From the NCBI GenBank assembly GCA_002794785.1, contig NBBA01000002.1:2356001-2420000 (forward strand): DNA of 64,000 nucleotides, given 5' to 3'. The notes below the pieces were generated by a model, which ran no database searches, was not told the origin of the DNA, and saw only the letters and a list, made by a program, of their open reading frames with translations. This DNA comes from Coniferiporia sulphurascens. Taxonomy: Eukaryota > Basidiomycota > Agaricomycetes > Hymenochaetales > Hymenochaetaceae. The translations under genes and the position numbers were made by a program. The stretch's first letter is position 1. Each line of letters starts with the position of its first letter. Shown here one piece after another: positions 45,474 to 56,200 of the stretch.

Positions 45474-46466
45474 ATGATCGCCTTCCCTATTGCTTCCCGC
45501 AACGCCGTCCCACTCGCATCTCCCGCCATTAAGCACGCATTCACACACGTCCAGTCTCCCCTCAGCGCCATACACACATCTGCCCCTTCCCATTCTGCTT
45601 CCTCTGTGCCGGCTGTGATCGCGCCCGGCGTCGCACCTCTGGACGGCAACGATACCAGTGCATCCGTTGCACGCAGCCACAAACCGCTTCCGCCCCTACG
45701 TTCGAGCGGTCTCTCTACATCTGTCCCTGTCATGCAGCCACGTACACCGTTCATGCGGTGCACATCTACACTCCCGCCGGTGTTTACGCCCCCAATTCCG
45801 AGCAGCCCGCCCACTCCCGCTTCTCCCAGCCACACTACTATCGAATCATATTTCCCCTTGAACATGGAGTCCGTCAGCCAGCAAATATTCGCACCTGGCG
45901 TTCAGGCGAGGGTATGTCACTTTCTCTGACATAAATATCTTTTCACTCGGGTGTCGCTTACATTTGTCCTCGTCGCCGTTAAGAATGCACCATCCGAGGC
46001 GTACTCATCCGTGCAGGGCTCCCGCCGCCAGCCTGCGCACGTGAAATCCGAGTCCCTCACCTTGCACCTCACCTCGTTCGTCGGCCCCAGTGCAAGATTC
46101 TGCTCCCAGTCCAGACAAGTTCGCGATTCGTTCGCCATCCAGACGCATTTTAATGCGTCGACAAAGTACCCCGCGGCGGCGGCGGCGTACAATCTTGTCC
46201 GTACAAGTATGCACGAGGCGCCCATAGAGCGCTTTGGACTTGGGATCAGGTTTGCGGGGCTCACCTTCGACTCTACGACAGACCTGGACGAGGCTTCGGA
46301 CGCACAGTTGGGCGCGCCGGAGGAGCTCCAGCGTTCGGCCGGTTCCTGGGAAGCGCGGGAGGAGGAGGATGACAAAGCCTGGGCTGCGGATGCGGATATG
46401 AAGGATTTTGAGAGCATGCGAGGAGCGCATCATATGAATTCGGGGATGTCAGATGAGATGAAATAG
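45474..46466 (+). CDS. unknown protein, 306 aa, low-complexity N half and acidic C half
   Basis: Two exons (45474-45911 and 45984-46466) joined in phase 0 give 306 aa. I do not recognise the family. The first 110 residues are rich in Ser, Pro, Thr and Ala (SSPPTPASPSHT) with few charges. From about 130 onward the sequence looks more structured (FAPGVQARNAPSEAYSS, LHLTSFVGPSARFCSQSRQV, NLVRTSMHEAPIERFGLG). The last 60 residues are acidic with a Trp (EEEDDKAWAADADMKDFE). There is no signal peptide or transmembrane helix. A good TATA box upstream and clear splice ends support it as a gene. Only the role is unknown. Confidence 0.6.
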
Positions 46467-47158
46467 AAGGATAGCTACCTGCGTCCGCGCAGAGACTACG
46501 TCCAGACGCCATTCTATGCGCTGCACGCTGCGGATTCGTGGTTGGGCACGTCCTACCAGTCTTCATCATGTTTAATTTGGACCATGTGCCATACGGACAC
46601 TGTTTTTATGGACTTTTTTAATACTAGTATAACTGTGCCCGCAGACAAAGAGAGGAAATCAAACTGTGGTCCCGTAATAGTGTACATTCCATCGGAAGCA
46701 ATTTACATACTGGTACTCGTGGGAATGATGACATACCCCTCTCGGTATCGAGCTTCCTCCCCTTCAAGTTGTTACTCGTTCTTCCTCCCCCGCCTTTTCT
46801 TCATCCCCCTTCGCTGTGTCTCTTCTCCTTGCCGTTCTCAACAACGGTTGTCGCCCTTGCCAACAATCTTGGCTGGTGTACATGGCGTGTTACTAAACCA
46901 TTTTGTTTTCCTCCCCATCGTTGATACAACAACGCCTGCGGACGCTTCCGACACCGTCTACGATCAACAAGCTTTTCAGCTTTTCAGCAACTACGCAATC
47001 CCTCGTAAATCGTGTCCCGCTCTCATCGTGCTCAAGCGCTAGACACGCGTTGAAGACAGCAGTAGATAGATATAGCCTGTGTTGCTAACACAGGTCATCA
47101 CCGTTTTTCCTCGACAGCACCCGAACAGACTGGGCACTTCCCACTGTTTGCTTATAGA
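46467..47158. other. intergenic region, promoter of the Smr-domain gene
   Basis: About 690 nt. A strongly C/T-rich strand at about 46735-46900 resembles fungal pyrimidine-rich promoter/leader DNA. The open frame at 46542-47042 has no support. Confidence 0.5.
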
Positions 47159-50100
47159 ATGTTAGCAGCACCTCCTGCATCATCTCCTGCGCCCAGGGGC
47201 AGCGGATCCTTTCCTGGTGTTGCCGCTGCCATGAGCGATGGTAACCTCTCTGATACCGGTTCCGCCGGATACTTCTCAGGGATCGAGGGCCTCTCTGCGT
47301 CGACCGGTAATATCCGCGCACATAAACATGTTCCGCAGACGCAGAAATTCCCGCATACGCGTGCGCAGCTTGCAATAATTGCACGCGATCATCGATTCCG
47401 CGAGCTCGTCGGTGGTCCTGTGTCCGGCAACGAAAGTGACGCGGATGCGGAAGACAGCGGCCACTGGGGGGACGAACAGGAAGCACACGTAAGCTCTGCG
47501 CTTGTGCGCCAGGTTGCAGCGCTGCTCGACGGGGAGAAAGAGGACGAGTTAAAGGACGTACTGAGGAAGACGTTCGAGATGGATGATGAAGCGGTAAGTG
47601 CGATTGCGGGACGTCGATCTCTTTTGTCGATCGTTAATTACGCGCGTTTGTTCTATTGCTGATATTTTACTCTTTACCTCCTACAGTCCGAGGCGACTGT
47701 CCTTGAACTCATGCATGCGCACAAGGACGATATCTCTGGCGTGCCTTTCCTCTTTCTCACTCCTACGCGACGGCCCATTTCGCGTCCTTCTTCCCGAGCT
47801 TCCAATCACTCTTTCCGACTTGCGCCAGGCCCCCCACGCCCAGATACACCAATGTCCACGGTTTCTGCACCGAGCTCACCCTCATTGCTTGGTCCCATCA
47901 GAAGGCCACACACACCCGCAATGAGTCCACTCGCATCCGGACGAACTACGACATCATACACAAATGTCTCACCTAGTTCTTCTCCGATTCTTGCCCATGT
48001 CTCGGCTACAGCGTATTTCGCAACGAGTCTTCCAGCATCCCCATTGTCGTCACCGCGTCTACTTAACGCCAAGGCTCACGAGTTCAGGCCAACACAGCGC
48101 CCGCTCTCGGCCGCTTCATCAAATCCGGGGACGTCTTCGAGTTTCGCAGGCAGACGTGCTGAAACTCCTTCTCCAGACCTTTGGGCTCATGGCCCTGGTT
48201 CACTCCGGGGTACCTCTAAACTTGCAATTGCGAGCCCGCTCATTCCAGACAATACACTTTTACCACCAGGTACGCCCCCGCGTGCCCATACGCCAACATC
48301 GCCCTTGAGGATATTGTCACACGTTGCCGGTGACAACGAGGACGAAGAGGATCCATTTGACCCATTTTCTCAAGCAGCCAAGCTTCACGCTAATCGTTAC
48401 TCGCATCCGTCCGCAACTGGCGAATTTGAATCATCGAACTCAAATTCGAGCGTATCTGAGGAAGGCGGAAGTGCTCTATGGGGCGGCGTGTATCCGCACC
48501 CATCTTCTTCATACCCAGACATGTTCGGCGAGTTTGATAATGGAGGAGAACAAGCGTTTGGACCCGCTTCTTACTACGAGCAGCACCAACAACAATCGCA
48601 CGGACAGATGGGACTAAGCTCAAACAAAAACAGCGGCGATTTTGATCCAGACTATGATTCAGAAGCAGCATCAGCCTTGACAGACGGGATGACTCCATTT
48701 GATGTGCTTTCGAGTGTGTTTGGCGCGACACTCGCTCCATCCGAGCTAGAGGAAGCTCTTGCGGTAAACGGCTACGATTTCGAGCGTGCGATGCAGTGGC
48801 TTGTTGAACGTGCCCGGCCGGCATCGTCCCCACCAAATGCTCAACGGATGCAAGGACAAAGCTTTGGATACGGAGGGGGTGGCGTGCATGTCGTTCCACG
48901 CACGCATGCTAGTATGGTCGTGCGCGGTGGTCGTGCTGGCTTCGGAGGAGCGGGCCCCAATGCGCGCGGTGCTGGAAGATATGGTAATGGAACGGGGAGG
49001 CCTCCCGCGCAAGGCGGAAACAGAGTCTGTAGATACTTCCTTGCAGGCGAGTGTATGCGCGCAGACTGTCGATTTAGGTCGGTCCCACTTTCATTTGTTT
49101 ATTTTTACTTTACTTACCCTGGGGTACACGTAGTCATGATCTTGATAGAGCTTTATGCCGTTTTTGGCTGCGCGGGACGTGCGCCAAGGGCGAGAGTTGC
49201 GAATTCTTACACCATCTGCCGAACGAAGTTGACGTGCAAGGCCTTGCTAGTGCGATGTCACACACTGAGATTAATGACTCTAACGCGGGCCAGAATCCGC
49301 CTTCGCCCCCTCGGGACGATTTCCCGACATTGAGTCATGAGAATATGCGCGGAGCGCGTCGCGGGTTTACGGCTTATGGTGATCGCGGCGGGAATAGAAC
49401 ATTCCATGACCCAGGCCGTACTCGGTTTGCGGCCGCTGTGAAGAAGGCACCCGTACCATTTTCGGGGGCACCGCCCACTGGTGGTATTGCTGCGTCAATG
49501 GCGGGAAGACGTGAGGCGAAAGCTGCCTTGGGCGATAGCGTCTTCTCTCGCCCCACAGTTGTGGCTCCACGCCCGTCCCCACGTATTCGACTACGCGCGC
49601 CTTCGCTGCTGCCAACGCTTCCCACAGGCGACTCTGTGAACTCGTTATACATGGCATACCGAGCACGAGCACTGCAGCTGGGTGCAGCGCGAAACGCTTG
49701 TCTGTCGCGCGCTGCGGATGCCTGGAGGCGCGGGGATGGAGCTGCGGCAAAGCGTTTCAGCCGGGAGGGCCACGATTTGAACGCGCGGATGGGCGTGGAG
49801 GCTGCAGAGGCGGCTACAAAGCTAGTACGCGAACGCGCCCGGGTGGCGGAGGCGGCTGTTCGTGCACGGGACGCGAGTTGGTCGAGCGACCCTGCGGACC
49901 GAACGAGTCGCGGAAAGTCTTGTGGTGGCGGGCTTGGCGTTTGCCTCGGAGTAGCAAGCAAGGAAGTAGGCGAAGAAACGGCAAAGTTGACCCAGGAAGA
50001 GCGAACGGAGGTAATACTCGATTTGCACGGGTTGCATTCTAACGAGGCAACTGACGTACTCGAGGAGTTCCTGCTCTCTGTAAGTGCCTCTGTTTGATTC

Positions 50101-50331
50101 TAGCGTTATTTTTATTCAATTAATTTCGGGCAGCTTGAGAAGGAGCATTTCTTTGGGCTTGCATTTATCATTGTCGGCGAGGAAAAGCACACAGGTACGC
50201 AGGACGTAGCGCGCGGTGCATCGAGGGCGCGTCTTGCAACCGGTATCCGTGAATGGCTACATAACTGGGGCTACCCCTGGAACAAGCGCGACGGGGCAAT
50301 TTGCGTGGACCCGCTGACACACATGCAATAA
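47159..50331 (+). CDS. CUE-like / CCCH zinc-finger / DUF1771 / Smr domain protein
   Basis: Four exons (47159-47593, 47687-49077, 49134-50079, 50134-50331) give 989 aa. Visible parts in order: a CUE/UBA-like helical segment at about 108-155 (LVRQVAALLDGEKEDELKDV); a Ser/Pro-rich linker; a second CUE-like motif near 480-520 (FDVLSSVFGATLAPSELEEA, then NGYDFERAMQWL); two adjacent CCCH fingers near 590-640 (CRYFLAGECMRADCRFSH and CRFWLRGTCAKGESCEFLH); DUF1771 near 780-845 (YRARALQLGAARNACLSRAA); and a C-terminal Smr domain near 900-989 (VILDLHGLHSNEATDVLEEF, then VGEEKHTG). DUF1771 plus Smr is shared with yeast Cue2, an endonuclease that cuts mRNA at collided ribosomes. The CCCH fingers suggest direct RNA binding. 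The second finger is completed only by splicing. Confidence 0.87.
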
Positions 50332-50768
50332 GTGCCGCCGACGACACAACAAACCAATTCGGCTGTTTCATTATTCTTGATCGGGTTTCGGCTTCGGTTT
50401 GCTTCTTGACTTGACTTTGCTCGCGCAATGCGAGGAGTTTCATCACTGCTGACCGGTATACCCTCTTTTCTAATATTTTTTAAAACTTGTTGTTGAAGGG
50501 GCAGAGGCGAAGAAAGCCAGGGAACAGAAAGGGCGTAGAGGCTTTTTTCTGTATTGCTTATCAAGTTACTGTACAAGATGTAGTCCACTGGAAATGTACC
50601 AAAGAAAAAGTGCGCTCGGAAATCGAGTAGTTATCGAATGCAATTGCGTGGCGGCCGTCTAAACTTTGCTTTGCTGGCAGCGGCAGGCCGCAGTTGGCAG
50701 AGCCACACCCGGCTCGCGTCTCCTCTTAGTCGCGACTCTCTCACAACACTTTCCATCAACACCCCCGC
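50332..50768. other. intergenic region
   Basis: About 440 nt: the 3' flank of the Smr gene and the promoter of the next gene. The long frame that opens at 50638 is continuous with the coding frame only because no stop intervenes; the first suitable ATG is 50769. Confidence 0.5.
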
Positions 50769-52581
50769 ATGTCTGCACAGCAAGAGCACGAGCACCGCGA
50801 CTACGGCGACACAGACGGCCACGACGACGACAGCGAGCAAGACCTCGCCCAGCGCATCCAACAGCACACAGCCTCCCCAGGACGTCCTTCTTCAATTGAT
50901 ATGGCTCTCAATCTGGAGCGGCAGCTGGATGCCGAGCACGAAGAACACGAACACGAAGAAAGCGCGTTTCACGGACGTGATCAGGAAGACAGACAGGGGG
51001 CGCGTCCTGTGTCGCTCGACCCGCTGGTTCTGTCAAGCATCGTCGAGAATCTGCGTGCTGAGCTCGCGCGTGTGGCCCAGGAGCGTGACGCTCTTGCCGA
51101 CGCGCTTTCTACAGCCCCCTCGAGAGAGGCAGAGCTTCGCGAAGCGCTTGCCCTGCTCACGGAGCGCTGCACATCACTCGAGCAGGAGCTCGAGCGCTTC
51201 AGGAGGAAGAGCCAAGACGATGACGATGCGATCAATATGTTGCGCACCAAGGTCGAGGAGAGTAGGTGCGCGTGTTTGTTCTGCGATTATTTTATTCAAT
51301 TCTGAATGTTTTCCTACGTGCAGACGAGGGCTCATGCGCCTGCAGACGGAGAGCAAGCGGATGAGTCAAATGAGCGTTGATACGGGGCGCGCCAACATGT
51401 TCTTCGGGGCTGCACCCACGTCGTCCAAGCGAGCATCCTTCACCCCGCTTACTGGCTCCGGCGCAGCCCGTATCCACTCTCATCGACGTATCTCCTCCGT
51501 ATCTGAGCCGTCCTTTATGGGCGTCGACGACATGAGCGCTGACACGGCGAGTCTGATCGCTTCCCCAGCCGCCCATGTTTTTTCACTTCCGGAGGACGGT
51601 TCGTCAGTAGCTGCGGCTGAAGCAAAAAAAGCACGCCGCTCGTCGAGTTTTTTCAATGCGGGCCGCGCCGTAAGTGCGCCGTCCCCGTCTTCATCGCCTT
51701 CCCCTCCCGCACGTCCACGCGCCCTCGCGCCCGAGCTCAGTGTCAGCACCGATACCTCAAACATGCAGCTCGAGGCACTCCGGCGCGAACGCGATGCTGT
51801 GCGTACAGAGTTAGCCGCAGCACGTGGAGAGCTGTGTGAGGCGCAGGAAGCGCGTGAGGCGTCTGAGCAGTGTGTTGCTGCGCTGCGTGCGTTTATCTCT
51901 GAGCACGCTGTTGGAGAGAACGGTGGAAGCGTTCGCTTGGGTGCAGGCAATGGTGGCCTACTGAAGCTCCCGCCCCTACCTACGGACAAAAATGTCGATC
52001 TCGACGAGGATGCGCAGAAAACTAGACAGAATGCTAGCAGCTGGTCGTTCGGGAAGCTTTGGCGCGCGGATTCGGGCAGTTCTGTCAGCTCGGGCTCGCG
52101 CGGTTTTGGATCGAGCGCGTCCGAATCGAACGCCAATACCCCTGCATCGGAGACTGCGCCAATTGCCGTCGTCATGCCACCAACGCCAGTGGCTTCGAGC
52201 CCCTCAACGCCCGCAACGATGCTTTCACGCAAGCTCGGCGGTTTCTTCAGTGCACGTGCCCCTAGCATTTCATCCATCGCATCTATTGGCTCTACCACCC
52301 CAAGCGCCACTCAAGTGCGCCCGCCGACAGCGTATGGACAGCAGGAGCCTACAATGAATGGACTGGGATCGGACGATGAAGAGCTCATGTCGACATCGGC
52401 TGATGAGGGCCCGTTGGAGCCCGTGAGTCCCGTTCGCGAACTGGGGATAGCGTCAACGCGGGTCTTGGTTCGCGACGCGGCAAGCGTGTCCGACTTTGGC
52501 GCAGGTGAGACGGCTTCATTGAAGGGCGCTGCTCAGATTGCTGTCCCTGCTGTAGCCATGCAGCTCGAATCCTCCGCCTAA
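50769..52581 (+). CDS. coiled-coil, Ser-rich protein, unknown
   Basis: Two exons (50769-51265 and 51324-52581; AG|GTGCGC donor) give 584 aa. The N terminus is His/Asp/Glu-rich (EHEHRDYGDTDGHDDD). A strong heptad-like coiled coil covers about 90-185 (SSIVENLRAELARVAQERDA; LALLTERCTSLEQELERFRR). A Ser/Arg-rich segment with phosphosite-like SHRRISSVSE follows. A second coiled coil lies near 335-385 (LEALRRERDAVRTELAAARG). The C-terminal third is Ser/Pro/Thr low complexity with SFGKLWRADSGSSVSSG and a RKLGGFFSARAPSISSIAS motif. It resembles uncharacterised Agaricomycete proteins with cytoskeletal or scaffold looks. No enzymatic domain is present. Function unknown. Confidence 0.72.
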
Positions 52582-53270
52582 AGGCAAGGGTGCTCCTCAG
52601 ATATACAAGAACATACATGCAGATTACGAACTCGCGAGCACTCCGTCCATCTTGTCCGTCACATCCATCGTCTTCCCCGGACTTTCATTCCCGTTTCGTT
52701 CCGTTATACCAAACCTCTACCACCGGCCTGCTTGAACGGATTGCTCGCACGATATGACATGACACAACAGAAACGTGTATACCAGATCATTGTGCATACC
52801 ATTGCATTACGTTTAGTCTGACCCGTCATTCCTTCACGGATGTTACAAAATAAGATTTTCCTTTTGCTTCCATATGGCCGCCGTCCCTGCCTGCGTCCTT
52901 TCTTTTTATCGTATTGTACAGTTTGTAATATTTGTGGGCGCATACCTTTCGGTATGCGAGCCAGGCAGGCGTGGAAATACTATGTATCGTCGTAAATAAA
53001 TGTCACTTATTCCGGATTTTCTCTTGTTGCTTGATTTTCTCTTGTCGTTACAGGCACATTGGGTAAATGCAAAGTGGCATAGCAAGCAGCCTCCTCGCTA
53101 GGAGTCGACATGTACTTTCGAATAAGGATTGGGGGAACAGAAGTGTCTAGTCCATACAAATAAGTGAATGCAAGCCGAAATAGAGGCCCGGAAAAGTTGG
53201 AGAGGTTTATAAAAAAAAATAGAACCTTCAGTTTATCTGTGCTATTACCCTCTTATACGTATCGCTCCAA
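52582..53270. other. intergenic region between convergent genes
   Basis: About 690 nt, 3' flanks of the coiled-coil gene (+) and the RhoGEF gene (-). Contains TTGATTTTCTCTTG-like tandem words near 53020-53046. No gene seen. Confidence 0.55.
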
Positions 53271-56200
53271 TTATCTCCAGGACATCCGTGGTGCGAGAGA
53301 CGGCGAGTGCGGAGGAGACAGCGACTGCGGGAAGTACGTCGAATTCGATGGCGACGAGAGCGAGCCCGGGAGAAACAGCGGGATTGTAGGCACGAGCTGG
53401 AATACGTGTTGTGCGACTGCGCGGGTTTGGCGCGAGTTCGCGCCCGTCGTCTCTGACGCCTGCATCACCGCATGTACACGTGCGTCTTGCGGCCCACTTT
53501 CTGCCCATCCGTCGGGCCCTGGTGTGCCTACCGGCGGCACGTTTGAGCCACGACCGTCCCATATGCACCGAATGTCGTTGCCCGGGATAATCTGTGCGAG
53601 CCGCCCCGTCTCGACATGCCGGACCTCAATGAAGCGGCTGTCAAAGAGGAGCACGTACGGCGGGTGCCATGCGACGCGTTCGGCGGTGCCCTCCCACTCA
53701 ATTGTCCCGACTGAGCGGCTCGGATCACCGTGGCGGTCAACGTACAGACCAAATTCTGCAGAGAATGAGCTAGATACCAGAAAGCTAATCGCTAAGGTAC
53801 ATACCGTCGTAACAGAGAAGGAACTCATTTTCACTTGACCTGAACATGCCCATCGGCTTGCAAGACTCACAGCGCTTCGTCAAAGGAGCAAGCCGAGGGT
53901 CGTCGCGTTGAGGAATCGTGACACTCTTGAAACTGCAAAAGAAGTCAATCGGTATATGTTCAATTCGGATATGCAGCTGCCGTACTCGGTGAGGTCCATG
54001 ATCTCGAAGCCTTTTGAGCACAAAATAGCAATTTTAGCTTTCAGGAATATTAGATCATAAGACTCGGACGGCAAGAAGAAGTCCTGTAAATAAGGTAAAT
54101 TAAACACTCCCATGTGAAGGCACGCTTAGACGAACTCGGAAAATCCTGAACCATTCCGATCGCTGAGAGCCAAAACCGAAGCGACTAAGACCACCCGGAG
54201 CTTTTGCCTTTTCATTGATCTTGCCGATGACAGGCTCTAGTACGCGGAAGACGCTGTCAAGCTTTATTGCAAGTCAGCATCCCCAGAACTCCACTATCCA
54301 GAACATGCCTACCCCTTTTTTCTTCATATAAATAACAAGTGTGCGTCCACCCAAAGTTCCAACGGTGAAGAACTGTACGTCTTTGTTGCCGTTCAGCTTC
54401 TGAGGCGTTCTGGAAGCATTCGCGTTCGGTGGCGAAGATGGCACAAGCGCTTCAATGTGGTAGGCGAAAAGAGCCTGCGGAAGCCGGTTTGAAATGCTAG
54501 CGAAATAGAATTTGGAGACATAATCAAACCTTATCGGCTAGAACCAAGAAAATGCCGAAGTCCTCGAGCATAGCACACTGAGTCACCATTTTGAGATGCA
54601 GGACACGACGCATAGCTGGAAGAAAGTCAGAATATTTCGCGAACAATGTACCTACCAAACTCACATTTAGGGTCATGACGGAGTCCAATCCAGACACCCT
54701 CAGCGCAGCCGATGGCGACCAATCCTCGTCCGTCGGGTGTTGCTGTAGCAGTCACCAAGTTAAGGTCAAATAATATTCAAAGAAATAAAATAAAGCGAGA
54801 GTCCTTGACTTACAAAATGGAACGGAGCATGTCACCTTGCCAGTAAATACATTTTCTTCGTTCCACGACGAGCTTTGCTGCGTGGCGTGCATTGATGGCA
54901 CAAGGAAAGTGTCCGAACTGAGTGTCTCTATTTCAAAGACTTTGTTCGCATCTGTAACGACCTTGCGGAGGACAATAGCCTCATCCAGCTTCTGTTTCCA
55001 ATCCGCGCGCGCCTGCGAGGTCTCAGCGTACACAGTCCAAAGACCACCTAATCTTCCATTGTGGTGAATTGTGCATGGGTAAACGGCGCGGGAATCGGCT
55101 GCAGCCTCCGCAATCATCTGGCTATTCCCTCCGGGCGTGTCTCCGGCCCGGTCACCTCCACGGTCACCTCCACGCAGACCTCCAAGTATACCTTTACCAC
55201 GCTGCTGCGGTGGATCGGTAAAATTGACAAGTGTGAGCAGATCCAATGGAATAGGCTATATCATGCACCGGCGTAAGTATCGGTTGAGAACGGTTGAACA
55301 AATGCATACCCTGCGGTTGACGTGGTACTTCGTGACGCCATCCCTTTCTTTGGGCTTGGTCATAACCACTGTTGAAGTTCAATAGTTGTTCCCTTTTGAA
55401 ACACAGGAGAGAACGACTTACAGTAGTTGTCAAACAGAAGAACGAAAAGTTCAGTCCAACCGCTCCATTCAAAGCCAGTGTCAGGTTGACGCAGAAGCTT
55501 GCCATTATAAATCAGAGATCGATTTTCATCCAAAAGGTCCATGTCCTGGGTGAAAACAATTGAGCAAATGCATCGATTTAAAACAAGGAAGACTAACAAT
55601 AGCTTCTCCGGGCTTGAAAACGAGATTCTGGTTGTAACGCCAGATTTCGACCCTTTCATTCGCTGACTTGACACCCGTGTTAGTCTCTTTAAGAAGTGCT
55701 TTCAAAATTTCTTGTGCTTGCGGAATCGTTTCCCGGTCTTCATGGTTTGTTGGTGTCTCTTTTAAGATCGAAGACAATAGGAGTTCATAACGAGCCAATC
55801 GAGCAACTGGACGGTGAACAAAGCTCTTCATGTCAAGCCTACGGGAATCCGGGTTTTTAATCGTAGCCTTCACAAAAAAGAGTCAAACACTGTCTGTGTG
55901 AAAGCAATGAGGTTACCGTACATCAGCGAATGCTTTGAAGCCTGGGTTATTTTGCATCTCCTCTTCAATCCGATAATGCGCAATGGGATTATTCGGGATG
56001 TACGTCATATATGCCTCACGGAAGTTGAGAGCCGCGTCAAGAATGGGCGCAGTGATGCTGCGGATAACAGGATGCTCATCCCGTTGTATCTCATGTAGAC
56101 GTGAAAGTAACAGCCGATGATCGTGAAGAAGTTCAGCATAGTTATGGTATGCATCATCCAAGAACGAGGCAAGTCGTTCATGTGGAACAATGGGCGGGTT

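Noticed and set aside
50638..50768. Upstream extension of the coiled-coil protein
   Set aside because: The frame is open but has no suitable ATG consistent with the N terminus, and its composition differs from the following region; 50769 is the first good start.
51480..52310. 276-aa antisense open frame in the coiled-coil gene
   Set aside because: Shadow of GC-rich Ser/Ala codons on the sense strand; composition only, no motif.
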